A DNA stretch of 64,000 nucleotides, from NCBI GenBank assembly GCA_026929865.2, contig CM049396.1, forward strand, positions 21,175,001 to 21,239,000, read 5' to 3'. Every line of letters starts with the position of its first letter. Positions within the stretch are counted from its first letter, which is position 1. This document shows positions 1 through 12,438 of the stretch, piece after piece. Under the pieces are notes generated by a model. The model was not told where the DNA came from and did no database searches. It saw only the letters and a program-made list of their open reading frames with translations. Made by a program: the position numbers and the translations under genes. Source of the stretch: Hyperoplus lanceolatus (taxonomy: Eukaryota > Chordata > Actinopteri > Uranoscopiformes > Ammodytidae).

Positions 1-93
1 ACACCCCTGTTATCACATTAATGTATGTTTTTCTTATTTTTTTCTATTTTTACTGAATGTGTTTATGCTGTGTGTTTGTGTGTGTGTTGACAG

Positions 94-867
94 GTCAGGC
101 TGTAAAAGATGAAAGTGACAAAACAGTCAGAGTCTCAAACAAATCAGCCAGTGCTGATGTTAAGAAAACAGCAGCAGGTGCTGATCAGAAAGCAGTCAAA
201 GTTAAACCTTTGACAGCAGTCAAGCCCAAATCAGTCAGGTCCAAGAGGAGAGTCAAAGGGGAAGGTAAACCAGCTCATGTGCTGTCGTCCTGTTTGGGGG
301 ATTTATTATGGGTTAATTGTGTCACCATGGCTGCCTGGTGTTTTGCCCTCTCTGCATGTGTCAGGCTGCAATGGCTGTTTTGCTATTTACTTAAATGCAT
401 AATGTCAAATACAAAAATGGAAATAATGTATATGTGCTAATGAGATACTTTGCATCTAGAAAATTCCATTCAAATTCAGCTCAGTGGACATGTTAGCTGT
501 TTGCTGTCGATTGCTGCTCTGCCTTTGCTACTTTTTCCTGGTCTGCCCCTTTTCTCCTTGTGTGTGGTCAATACATTCATACTTTTGACATTTTTGTTTG
601 TATGTGTGTGTGTGTGTGCGTACGTGCGTGTGTGCGTGTGTGTGTGTGCGTGTGCAGCTCCAGCAGACCTGTGCTTGTTCCCCATGGAGGAGGGGAGCTG
701 TGGACGATACACTATGCGCTGGTACTTTAACAGTCGGGTTCAGGCCTGCAGACCCTTCATCTACAGCGGCTGTGAAGGAAACGAAAACCGCTTCATTGAG
801 CTGGAGGAGTGCGAGGAGGCCTGCCTTGGGGAGGCAGACGGTACAGAAACACACACACACACACACA

Positions 868-901
<34 letters not shown>

Positions 902-987
902 AACTAGTTAACATCAGCTATTGAATGTGTGCAGACTAATGATCGATCTGTTGTGCAGGTGCTCGTCCCCTGAAGATGCCACGATGA
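94..987 (+). CDS. C-terminal exons of a Kunitz-domain extracellular protein (collagen VI/XXVIII-like), 5' part outside window
   Basis: Three coding exons can be spliced in one frame: 94-264, 658-840 and 959-987 (stop TGA 985-987). All three introns that enter or leave them are phase 1. Exon 94-264 follows a TTGACAG acceptor and encodes a Lys/Val/Ala/Ser-rich linker of low complexity. Exon 658-840 encodes one complete Kunitz/BPTI domain with six cysteines spaced C-x8-C-x15-C-x7-C-x12-C-x3-C. The last exon adds only about nine residues. A basic linker followed by a C-terminal Kunitz domain is the plan of collagen alpha-3(VI) and collagen XXVIII; the Kunitz core resembles both from memory. The P1 position, right after the second cysteine, is Gly instead of Lys/Arg, so trypsin-type inhibition is unlikely. 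Family assignment to the Kunitz fold is firm; the exact gene is not, because the collagen and VWA part lies upstream of the window. Confidence 0.8.
658..840 (+). CDS. Kunitz domain exon (symmetric phase 1-1)
   Basis: The 183-base exon lies between a TGTGCAG acceptor and a GTACAG donor. It carries the whole Kunitz domain, including the conserved Tyr-Ser-Gly-Cys and Gly-Asn-Glu-Asn-Arg-Phe segments. Its length is a multiple of three and both flanking introns are phase 1, so it could be skipped without a frameshift. The upstream intron ends in a (TG)n tract (about 603-654) and the downstream intron starts with a (CA)n tract (about 849-899). Confidence 0.85.
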
Positions 988-2910
988 TCATGGCCAAAAC
1001 CTTCTCATCCATAGGAACATTAGCCTTGACTTTGCTTTAAAAGATCAATATTTTGTCAAATGTTTATGGTCAATATTTGTTTTTGTTTATTTATTGTGTC
1101 TGCAAACCCAACTGAACTTAACCAGAGTGCCTCCTTGCTATATTTTCTACAAATCAGACCTAAATAGAGACAATAGTGTTTATTAGGTTTTATCTCTGTT
1201 TAGTTGTGAAACAAAAAAATGTAATGCACACAAAAGCTTATTGACCTCACATTGGTTTTTGAGAACTTTGCCATAGTATCAATTTTCTCCAGTAACTTTA
1301 TCCATTTCACACAGAATCTAACACAGTGTGTTATCTTGTCTGTGTACAGAAAGGGAGTGAATAAATTAGCTGACTCACCTTACGGTGTAATGCAGTACTC
1401 TTGAATTAAATGCTTATATGGTGAAGCTCATGATGTTTCATTAAGTTAGTATAGTGTTGTTTAGTATATACGTACGTGCGTTAACATGGAGCCTATTCAT
1501 TTGTCTAAAAATCGGAGCGTGAAAATTGAAACAAATCTATTTCAGTTTAAAAGTGATGGTTAAATCTTTCATGTTTTGAAAATGAAAATACTCAACAACA
1601 CTCTCCTTCCTCAGTTCAACCAGATATGTTCCCTTTGCATCGTTGGTATTTCATATTTGCATAAATATTGTCTGATAAAATGATCAGATCAGTTCTTGAG
1701 AGTGTATAATATAATTTCATTTTTTAGTCGTTAAACTTTTTGAGAGTGGAAGATCTGATTAATTACATTAAGGACATAACATTTCTACATGTGAGCAGTG
1801 TTCCCCTTCGGTGATGAAGGTTTCTTGTGTTTGGTTTATGTCCTAATGATTTGCATTGGTGCACACAATCTAGAAAGTGTAGCCTGTTTCTACCTATGTG
1901 CCTCAAAAACACTTATAAAAATGGTGACACTAATAAAAAACATTTGAAATTTAAATCAAAAGACCTCTATTAAAGCTGACAGGTAGCTTAAGTAGAAACT
2001 CGGCAACACTGAATACAATTCACATAAACGTCAATGGACAACACAAACAACATCCTTTATGAGCTTCACCACACTGGTATTTTCTACTAGGATGCTGTGG
2101 TTTTATTATTTTGCTCACTCCTTGTACATAGAGACTGTGGCAATATTTTTAAGTGCATCATCATCTCTTGAAATCATGAAATGGCTGTACATACTATATA
2201 ATTGAATAGCATAAATTACTATAGAGAAGACAGAAACCAGAGCTTTAATACATATCAAAACACTGTCCGCACCGTGTGAATGCTGAATTCATCCAAAACG
2301 GAATCAATGAATCAATCCTTCCTTCAAACTTAATTTTTTTTTAAAGCATGAAAAACAATAAAGGTAGAATGTGTATTTAGACCAAAAGCAGGAAGAGAAA
2401 CTTAAATTAGTTTCCACAACAGGCTGATGAAAAACAGAAACAATAGAGTATTTTGTAACTACAGTGTGCCTTGGATGGATAAAATGAATTAATTATACCA
2501 GGAGATTTCCATCCCCAACCAAGCATCAAAAAGTGCTCAAAGTCCCTTGATGCTGCACTTTTACGTCCAGAACTGCAGATGCCTGAAATAACTCATCACA
2601 CATATAATAACTATTCAACACAAATATATTGGGTTTCGTATGATGGATATAATGTTATAATTTCTTTTTAATATGAAGAATATTTTGTACATAATGTTTT
2701 TTTATTTTTTGGTGAAAGTTGTGTTTTGAATCCAGACTGCATGTTTACCTGCCAGAGGAAAAAAGGTGCTATTTTTCAATGTATTTTTTTTTACCGTGTA
2801 TTGAAGATGGAAACTTGTGTGTTTCTGTAATATTATATATAAAAAAAGATTTAATAAGCATTTCTAACAAGCCAAATGCTTGAATAAAATAAGTTTTTTG
2901 TATTCTCTGA
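988..2910 (+). other. Probable 3'UTR of the Kunitz-domain gene
   Basis: AT-rich sequence without a convincing coding exon follows the stop codon. AATAAA-type signals occur several times; the one at 2883-2888 is a plausible distal poly(A) signal, and an earlier candidate lies near 1931. No other feature was seen. The end of the transcript is an inference. Confidence 0.4.
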
Positions 2911-4011
2911 CATGAGCTAATCATTTACAGCTTTTTGCTTGGAATGTGAGCAATATATAAGCAGGTTGCCAATCAACACTCAACACTTTAAAAACACCTG
3001 CTGCCATGACCCTCTCTTTAACTGAAATCAAATGATAAAGTCTTGATGATCTGTGTTCGAGGGAATTCACTCTTTCAGTGGAGGGGTTAATGGAGACTAT
3101 TACGAGATAAGAAATAGTCGAGTGTGTGTGTGTGTGTGTGCGTGCTTGTGTGTGAGTGGGGGGGGGGGGGGGGCTAATGTAGATGTTTTAATTTCCTCAG
3201 CAGATTTTATTAATGAGAGGATGTTCTGCTTGTTGGCCACCACTTATCCTCCCTTGGTTTTTCCATGCTCTCTGCCCTCAGTTGATTTCCCCTGGTGGAA
3301 GACACACTGACTCCACATCCACTTCACTCTGCTCCCAACAGGCCCTCACATAGCCATTTCACCCTCTTTTTTTACGTTTCTTCTACTGACTTACTGTAAT
3401 TTTCAAAAGTTAAGTTGTGTGACAGCTTTTTGTCTTTATTTTTATTTTTTTGACTGGGACATTTCTGTAAATATGCCAGATTTAGCTAGAAAGCTAGTGT
3501 CCATCTGCAGTCCTCGGCCAGATGTATGATGTACACTACTGTGACGTCAAGGACAGGCCCATGACACACTGATAGTGATTGTGGATGTCAAGATCAATAG
3601 GTGAAATAGGCTTCAAATTGCTCAGGTGATGGGAAAAGACAGGCCACCGTTTACTCTGCCTCAGTGTCACACTAAATGACCATCTACACTACTGAAATGT
3701 TATATTCTGAGTGAAGTCGGCATTTTAGTTTAAGGTGAGGTAATTGTTTAATATTCAGGTTACACGCTCCCTGATTTTCCCTCAATCTGCTCCATTCCTC
3801 TGGTCTGTTATGAGAGTCTCAAGTGTGTGTTCGCCTACTTGCACACACACACACGCAGACAAACATATTTCATCATGATCCATATGTTAGAGATGCTAAA
3901 AATAGCTGCCAGCTTTCAGATTTCAGTCGCCGTAAATCAGACAGCGTTACATAAAGCACCAAAGCCTTTAGAGCCATCTCACAAGTCTATCAAGGGACAT
4001 GTGAGGATAGT

Positions 4012-4015
<4 letters not shown>

Positions 4016-4083
<68 letters not shown>

Positions 4084-4108
4084 TGTGGTGTGTGTGTGTG
4101 TGTGTGTT
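4016..4108. repeat. (TG)n microsatellite, interrupted
   Basis: A long TG dinucleotide run with GTGG interruptions near 4082-4090, followed by a G-rich stretch. Confidence 0.95.
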
Positions 4109-4308
4109 TGGGGGTGGGGGTGGGGGACATGGGCTGGAATGTGACACACTGACTGCGTACTTGGGTATCTTTGAAACAAGGGGCACTTTAATAACCATAA
4201 CTAATTTGATATTCACTCTGCAACCTCCAAGGGCTCATTCTCTCTAAACACAAACACACACACAGTGATATGACTCAAGGTTGTCCTTCACAGCGCTATG
4301 CTAATCTA

Positions 4309-4343
<35 letters not shown>

Positions 4344-5226
4344 GTGTGTGTGTTTGAGTGTGTGTTTGAACGTTGGATACAACTGAATTGTAATTTAAGT
4401 TGAACTACGCCTCACTGCATTCATGTACTGAGCTATATTAGTGATTTAGCTTATTATTCCCTACAAAATAGCTGGACTGCTTGCACACGAGGTTAGCTCA
4501 TAATAATGTGATTATGAGCTTTCCCATACCGAATAAAAAAGCATGGTCAGGTCTATATGAAAAACAAAATAGGTATTAACGGTATCATTTTTCAACATAA
4601 AATTGAAAAAGTATCCAGACAGAGCTATTCAAATAAAGCAAAATGAGGATTAAGTTCCCCTTCTTTTTTTTCTTTTAATTTTAATTATTTCTTAGCTGTG
4701 ACCCTTCAAGGGTATTTGACAGCTTCCATGATCCTGGTGTAGTGGGTCTGGTGGAGGACAATCATGCTCATGCTGAGGTGGCTCCCTCTGTCAGTGTGAG
4801 CCAGAACTGCTTCTTGTCGCCACTCTCGGATGCAGAAACATGTTAAGGGGTTGTTAATTTTTTCCTCTTCGGTGACCTTGACTGTTTAAAGCCCCAGGGT
4901 CTTGAGTTGGCAGAGAGCTTGATTGGTAGAAGAGAGGGGAACAAGCCAATGACTCTACTGTTCTCTCTCTTTCTATCTTTCTCTCTCTCTCTCTCTCAGC
5001 CTCTCATCTCACGCTGCTCTTTTTTGTACCACCCACTTCCCTTTGCAAGTACAAAGGCTGTTGCTATAGCAATGAAACATGCTAGAAATGTGCTCAATAT
5101 CACTTCCCTCTCAGCCATATAAACATATGGTCTGTATTACTTCTCTAAATCTTTCTTCTTATATTCTCTTCATTTTCCATCCTTCTTGCTCACACATTTT
5201 GCATAAGGATCTAAACAGAGGAACCA

Positions 5227-5228
<2 letters not shown>

Positions 5229-5291
<63 letters not shown>
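5229..5291. repeat. (TG)n microsatellite
   Basis: An uninterrupted run of about 31 TG dinucleotides. Confidence 0.95.
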
Positions 5292-5293
<2 letters not shown>

Positions 5294-8200
5294 ATCCTAG
5301 GTGCATATACACTTACTCATCAATAGGCACGTGTGTAGGTGTCAAGCGGGGGGAAAGAAACATGCACTATAGGATAACTGTCAAGCTTGTGTGTGCTGTT
5401 TTCAGCAGATTCTCCAGATGATTTGACCCCTGGTTCTCTTCATTTTATATCATGGAGTCTGTGAGTGTGGCCGGGGCATCAGAAGTTCCTTTTGTCCTGT
5501 AAGTCTTTGACTTGAGCACTCACAGTTGTGCCAGCCTAAGCATTTATTCAGCCTACTGATCTGAGCATTCCAGTTAACCTCTCTGGGCTCCTGGCTGTAC
5601 TTATCGCTTTCACACTGAGACATATGAATTAGAAATGGCTACCAGCTTCACCTCATACTTTACTGACTTTGAGTTCAGATTTTTGTGCACGGTGGATTGG
5701 CCCAGGCTAATGACAAAACTATTGACAAAATCTACAGACACCTTTGAAAGAGCATGGATGAAGGTCACAGAGGCATTAGCTGAACATTTACCATGTGTAA
5801 TTTGAAAGATTTTGGAGCAACTCATTGCTAATGTCAGACAGCACCTCCTCACTCCATCCCCATCCATCTCTCTCCCTCTCTCTTCCTCCCCTGTCCATCT
5901 ACTCAATATGCTAACAGAGAGCGGCTAAGGTGTTGTTTACGTTGTTTAATTTTTCCTCCGGCAGACGAGTCAGCTATTAGCATATTCCCTTCATTATGGC
6001 AGTGATGAGCACGGGCCACCAGAGTGTCACAATGCCTCAGCATTATTAAAAGGCTCTCATGGGATATATCTCAGGCGCATAAATCCAAATTAGCATATGC
6101 CATTTCTCATCTGTCCCTGCCGTCATTCAGCAGCATAGAGTTTGCTCGCTTTCAACTTATGCTCAAACTACTGGTGGCAACACAGTTTTTAGTTTCTCAG
6201 CTCTCGCCGTCCGTTTCACTCACACACCCATCTTGCGCCTCTCTCCTTTAATCCTGCCCTCCAGCGTTCCACTTCCCTCTCTTCATGACTGTAGGCAAAT
6301 CTGTGGACTGTCATTTTGCAGCTGACTAGAGAGCAGTAAGGGCTGGATATGGTTGTTTTTTCAACACAGTCTCACTCCTAGAACGTCAAAGTGCGTCAAG
6401 TGTGGGCCAGGGCCTCTTACCGTCCGTCACTGACGTGAAATCAGACTTTGCCGCCGTCTGAGGACGGATTGGGGGTTCAATTCACTACAATGTAATGCCA
6501 CCCCGGGTGCTATTCATTTCTATTCATATTGTTTCATATTACTCCGTTCGTCCTTTTCTCAAGTTTACTGGCGAGTTGTTTTTTGTAAAAACAGTTGGAG
6601 TGAGCGCTCTTCTCAGCTGTATGTGTGTGTAACATCTTTGAGTGCAATCTCTGCTATCAACAAATGCACGTTGTTCAAGCAGCTGATCAAAGATAAACAA
6701 ACCTTGCTATGTCCAGAATAATATTCGTGATAACCATCAAACTAAATCGTACACATTCACTGAGTGAAGATTGTGAAAGTATGACACACATTTCTCACCA
6801 ACAATGTTATCAAAAACCCAATTAATAACTTATAAATCTTTTAAAAATCTGAATAAAAACTGTAGCAATGGCGGTCACAGCATGGATTTCATTTTCGCCT
6901 GGAGAAACTTGAAAGTCACGTGACATGTACGCTGTCCAATAGAAATGAGTAGCGCCCGGGGTGGCATTACATTGTAGTGAATTGAACCCCCAATCCGTCT
7001 TCAGACGGCGACAAAGTCTGATTTCACGTCAGTGACGGACGGTAAAGGCCAGGACACACCAGCCCGATAATCGCTGTCGTAGAGATTCGAGGGGGCGGGG
7101 ACACAAATCTGTTTGGTGTGTGCCGTGAAATCGGTGTCAATAGATGTCGTTGGGCTTCTTTTGAGCCGATTGATTGGTGGCGGGCAGTCTTTCAGTTGGA
7201 GCAATTTGATTTGTGGAGGGCTAGCGAATCAGTGAAGCCCGGAAGTGAGGCGGGTAGCACAAACAGCTAACAACAGTTAGCCATCGTTTTAATGTGTTTG
7301 TTTGTTTCGTTCAGCGAGTACTCACATGCATCAACCCCTGTTGACTGCTCGACACCAATGACCATGCTCGACACTCTCTGCTAAAAATGGTGCTATTTAT
7401 GTTCCATAAATATAAATATGTATTTCTATCCATGTTTATGATCTAGAGAGCCATCCCATCATTTCCGGCTTCCGTATTTTTTCGGGACACAATACAGATT
7501 AGCGCCGCCTGCTGTTATGGAGACATTACGTCCCGCACAAGCGCAGAGCGTACGGAAAGTCAGCAGTCGGTTTGGTGTGTTCTTTGCACTTTTTCGGCCG
7601 CGATGGGAAGACTGGAGCTCCCTGAATCGGCAGTCTCCATTTTCGGGTAGTCGGACTAGTGTTGTTTTTGTCAACAAAATGCATGACAAAATATCGTCGT
7701 CAACGAACCTTTATCACGTGACAGAAACGAGACGAGACGCAACGTAAATGGTGGTCATGTGACGAAGACTATAATCAAATATATAATGCTTTATTGTTGA
7801 CGGATAAAAACGGGACTAAATGTAGTTTACAAAAACGAAAACTCTGCTTAAATATCTCTTTATGTTCATTGACAAAAACGAGAGGACACAAAATGTTATA
7901 AGGCTATTTTGTCTCGCCATTATTATTATTTTGGAATATTTCTGTTTCCTGAGTTTCAGGGCTGCAAACAGGCAACGATTTCAGATTAAAAGCATTTCAC
8001 TGGCTTAACATGAGCATTTAACTAGACAAACGTGAGTTCGCTTTTATTTTGAAATAGCAGGAAGTTAGCAGGTGATGTTACTTCCTCAATCCCCACTCGC
8101 GGCAATATGGAAGCTAACAAAGCATTATCCCCCAAAATCAATAACACAATTCACGGAGAAAATGACTGCTGATCATTTACATTTCAGGCTGCAGCCTGAA

Positions 8201-9049
8201 GTTAGGCTAACTGTCAATATGTGGCCAAACGTACTCACGTCGTCTAGACTGGATACCATGACTCCTGTGTTCCCTGCTCTCCTGATACATGCAAAGTCAT
8301 GTTGAAAAAGTATTCCATTGTTTTCTGAACGAGTTGTAGCCCTGTTTGTGGACGTCTATCCATCAAAACTATGACGCAGGTCCTTAGCAACGGTCATTAT
8401 ACCCTTGACAGCGGTCTGTCTTGCTGGAAATAACGGACCTGTAGAATGCTGTGATTTTCAAAGTGCAATGTAATAAGTTCTGTCAACAAATTCCACTGTA
8501 TGCAGTCTGTGCTACCAATCGCATGGTTAAAACCATTTGTGTTATATCTTGTAATACAAAATCTGACTTCAGTTTACAACCAAGTCATACACAAACATTT
8601 TATTTGCACTTTGTTAATATGTTATTGTAGCTCTAGCATTCAAGCACCTTGTTTCTCTTAATTAAACTTGATGTACATTTTTTCTGGCATTGCCATTTGA
8701 AGCTATTTTATTTAGGCCTATTTATTTTATATAAATGTAGGCTATGTCATTAGACAGGAGATTTTGAAACGCAAAGAGAGGCTGTCTGAGTTCCACCAGA
8801 CTGCTGTTCAGGTTGAGGAATCCAGCATTCTTACATGTTTGGTAGCTCAAATAAATATGATGTAAATTAAATCAGAGCGTCTTCAGTGTCTGGAATTGCA
8901 TGTATTCTTGAGTCTATAAGGTAAAAATAATATAATAAGATAAGATAACCTTGTTTGACTTGTGAAATGGGGGACTTAAAGAACATTTTGATTTTGTCAG
9001 TACTATACTAGGTAATTGTACTATATTAACCCTCTGAACCCTGAGGCCT

Positions 9050-9990
9050 TTTTCTCGATTTTACATGCTTTTATAAATTACCATTTTAGAGGGCAAGTAG
9101 ATAACATAATACCCAGGTGATTCATATCAAAATGTTCAGAACACTCTCAGCTCTCAGTGTGGAAGGTTCAATGTTGCCCTAGTCCAATGTAAAAAAAAAA
9201 TATTTTGACATAAATGTTGAAATTTGAAGTCCGATTTTTGAAAAATTTCGAAATTTGTGTGAAATAATACCTTTATTCATCTGATTGAGTTATTTTGGCT
9301 CTTGAAATTGCTTCTCCAAAACATTAGCTTCTAAAATGTACTGGAATTTTTCCATAAAAAGCTTGGGAAGGGCAAAAAACATGACTAAAATTATCTTTTT
9401 GTCCAAACGTTTTTTGGGTTGAGATCTAAGGGCATTTTCTCGATTTTACATGCTTCTATAAATTACCATTTTAGAGGGCAAGTAGATCACATAATACCCA
9501 GGTGATTCATATCAAAATGTTCAGAACACTCTCAACTCTATATTAGGGAGTTTCAATTTTGTCCTAGACCAATGTGAAAAAAAATATTTTGACACAAAAG
9601 CTGCAATTTGAAGTAAGATTTTTGAAAAATTTGGAAACTTATGTGTAATAATACCTTTATTCCCCAGGACAAATTGTTTTGGCTCTTGAAATTGCCTCTC
9701 CAAAACATTAGCTTCTAAAATACACTGGAATTTTTCCAAAAAAAAGGTTGAGAAGTACAAAAAAACATGACAAAAATGATTTTTTGTCCCAACGTTTTAT
9801 GGGGTTAGGTTTAAGGGCATTTTCTCGATTTACATGCTTTTATAAATTACCATTTTAGAGGGCAAGTAGATAACATAATACCCAGGTGATTCATATCAAA
9901 ATGTTAAGAACACTCTCAGCTCTCAGTAAGGAAGGTTCAATATTGCCCTAGACCAATGTAAAAAAAATATATATTTTGCCAAATGCTGAA
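9050..9990. repeat. Subterminal tandem repeat inside piggyBac D, unit ~385 bases
   Basis: The phrase TTCTCGATTTTACATGCTT followed by a conserved ~150-base block recurs at about 9052, 9435 and 9822, with the rest of the unit similar between copies. The third copy is partial. Differences between copies are scattered substitutions and small indels. Confidence 0.85.
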
Positions 9991-10090
9991 ACTTGAAGTG
10001 CGATTTTTATAATAGATGTCACTTACAAAAAAATCATGAAGAAATACAATAATTGACTAATGTTAACATGCTAATACTAAAATAAAATAT

Positions 10091-10252
10091 GAATAGTGTG
10101 GATGCAGGAGGACTTCAGATGCTGCCAGAGGAAGGACCTGATCCACACCGTCTTGTCTCCACCAGGGAAAACTGGAAGAGAACAGACAGACAACAAATGA
10201 GCCAAGAGAAGTGAACAGGCATGAAAACAAAAAGAGTACTATCCTGCTGAGC
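10091..10252 (-). mobile_element. Fragment of the composite repeat also present at 60.5-60.8 kb
   Basis: Read on the minus strand, this stretch follows the same order as 60488-60815: a CAGGATAGTACT block, a TTGTTGTCTGT-like block, CTTCCAGTTTTCCCTGGTGG, GACGGTGTGGAT, CTCTGGCAGC and CTCCTGCATCCACACTATTC. It lacks the 28S-like 5' part and the 3' tail seen in the 60 kb copy. Its position inside D indicates either insertion into the piggyBac or capture by it. Confidence 0.65.
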
Positions 10253-10379
10253 GAAAGCATTATCCCCATTTACAAAGCATTAGCTTCTATAATGCACTGT
10301 CATTTTCCCAAAAAAAGTTGGGAAGTGCAAAAAAACATGACTAAAATCAAATTTGCCAAAATACAAATAGTCTCTTACT

Positions 10380-11827
10380 CTACTTTGACCACATATGAGG
10401 AATTAAGCAAAATGAGACTGAATAATGACTTGATACCACATATAAAAAGGTCCATGGGATGTGTAATGAAAGGGATGCATCACAATCCGTGTAAATGTGA
10501 TACCCTGTCCCTAGGTATGGCTGCACAAGTGACATTACAGCATCGTAAGAGAGGCCATGTCCGGAGGGGATGTCACTTTTCCCCGTGTAAATGTTAAAAT
10601 CTATGGTGTAGCCATTGCTTGAGTCCGCCAAAACGAACAATTTGAAACCCCACTTAGTAGGTTTGGCCTTCATGTATTGAGTCATTCCGGTTTTAACCTT
10701 TGAGGCAACCATCCTTTCATCCACAGCCAGGTTTTAGTGTGGATGAAAATAGGTCTTTGCTGCGGTTTTGATCGAATTGAGGAGAGGTTTGACCCTGAAG
10801 AGTTTGTCGAATTGTGGCGTTCCCTTCTTCCTATCATTGTTTACATCTTTATCTGGATCACTTATGTGTAAGTTCCAGGAGATGACACCAAATCTGTCCC
10901 TACTCATGACTGTTGCGGCAAATGGACAGGTTAAACTGTGGTTCTGCCTCCAGTAATCAGCAATGTGGTGTAGTCTAACCAGGGCCATGTAAAAGAGGAG
11001 TCCAATGTACTTGTAAAACTCCTCAACTGTCAAATCAGTGCATTTAAACTTTTTACCCATGGCAATTTTTTTGGCAGCCTGTTTGTTTGTGTTGCTACAG
11101 AGTGTGTGTACAGTGTGTGCAGTGAAACACAATTTGAAGAGCTCAATTGGTGTGTAGAAGTGTGTGCCTAGCTGTGGGCCAGGGGTGTGTGCAGGTTGAA
11201 ACCTGGAGACAGGAGGAGCGGTGTCCTGGTCTTCCTCAGTCTTTCAAGCCCGCTGCTGCGTAGGGGGTGCTGGTGGAGTTGGGACACGGGACCTCTTGCG
11301 GGTGGTTCTCCTCTTCTCCTGGACCTGGTGCTGCCACAGATTCACAGAAATCAGTCTCATTATCTCATAACAAAAATATTCAAACTTCACAACTTGTATT
11401 TGCAAACAACAGTGTAATAAAAGTCGATGCAAAAACATTTCCATTCTCTACTATTTGTAAATTGTAAAGGTAAATACTTTTACACAGAATACACACCTAT
11501 TACTATTATTTTCAAACAAAAGTAGTGCTATCAATAGAGAAATCAGTCCCTGTAATGTCAAGAATGCAAAATTCAAGCTATTTTACATTTACACACAGAG
11601 CTTCATTTGCAATTTCTAAAATAAATTATTATACCCGTTTATAAACAGCTGTATAGCCTACTACAATATGTTTGTTTCTCTCTCTCTCTCTCGTAACTTC
11701 TGTCTCCTCCCCTCAGCCAGACTAAATGACGACTTTCCATCTCCCACAACAGACAGCGCTGCACTGCCACCTATGCCTATGGTGGTTCATTCACCATTTT
11801 CGTAGGCTACTCATACGCAAATATATT

Positions 11828-11892
<65 letters not shown>

Positions 11893-12438
11893 GTGTCCAT
11901 TTATGCGAGACAGCTAGCAAACAAAATTGAGACACACGGGGAAGATTGTACTGTTTTGAATCTAGCCTGCATTGTTGCACCCACTAAATCAATAATGCAC
12001 AGACACTGCGGACGCGGAGAATAAAGTAAGACTATTGAAATATATTTCTATTCTCTACCTTTTGAAAACTATTACTTGTTTTCAAACAACAGAAGGCTGG
12101 CGACAAGAGTATACAGCTCTGTCACGTCAGTTCCAAAAAAAAAAATCGGTCATGTCACGGACGCAACATTCAAGCTATTTTACATGTTCACACTTAGCTT
12201 CCATTACAAAAACAGACGTTTTGTCAAATAAATGCTCTTACCCGTCTTCAAATGGATCCATGTCATCTTCATATTCCTCTTCGTCAAAGCCCCCAATGTC
12301 GGAATTGGCGTCTTCCTCATCACTGCTCCTCTGAATCTCGTCGCGGGCCTCAGCTGTCGAACATCCGCGCCATGGTGAGGTCGAAATAGGAGCATGAATA
12401 GGAGTCCTTTGTTCAGTGATTGCAAACATGTTTGACAA
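10380..12438 (-). pseudogene. piggyBac transposase (PGBD4-like), decayed
   Basis: A putative first exon, 12438 down to about 12242, encodes an acidic N-terminus rich in Asp/Glu and ends at a GTAAGA donor. The main exon runs from about 11330 to 10380 in one frame. It shows the family segments EEFYKYIGLLFYMAL, DYWRQN, and VDERMVASK followed by KPTKWGFKLFVLADS. The VDE motif holds the first catalytic Asp, and the later YTD the second. At least two in-frame stops are present: one upstream, near 11246, and a TAA just before the VDE block near 10731. After YTDC the frame loses similarity, and the third catalytic Asp and the C-terminal cysteine-rich domain are missing. It therefore cannot encode active enzyme. 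Family call firm; exon 1 assignment moderate. Confidence 0.85.
11829..11890. repeat. (CA)n microsatellite
   Basis: An uninterrupted CA run inside piggyBac D, within the presumed transposase intron. Confidence 0.95.

Larger units (their letters stand above)
2911..6361. other. Intergenic, microsatellite-rich
   Basis: No coding exon, RNA gene or complete mobile element was recognised. The stretch holds a (TG)n plus a G-run at about 3121-3173, (TG)n tracts at 4016-4108, 4314-4370 and 5229-5291, and a CT-rich tract at about 4963-5000. Open frames here are cysteine-valine or histidine-threonine runs produced by these tracts. Confidence 0.6.

Noticed and set aside
450-902. 150-codon open frame covering the Kunitz domain
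   Set aside because: Only 658-840 is coding; the frame runs through the (TG)n acceptor tract and into the (CA)n tract of the next intron, giving artificial Cys/Val and Thr/His runs.
3827-4247. Several 60-105-codon frames of Cys/Val or Thr/His repeats
   Set aside because: They are translations of the (TG)n/(CA)n microsatellite. The same applies to frames around 5230, 25867, 36860-37185 and 61394-61644.
9050-9990. CRISPR-like repeat array
   Set aside because: The units are about 385 bases, contiguous and diverged; this is a tandem repeat in a transposon of a eukaryotic genome.
10768-10956. Plus-strand frame within the piggyBac
   Set aside because: Antisense shadow of the transposase, which shows real family motifs on the minus strand.
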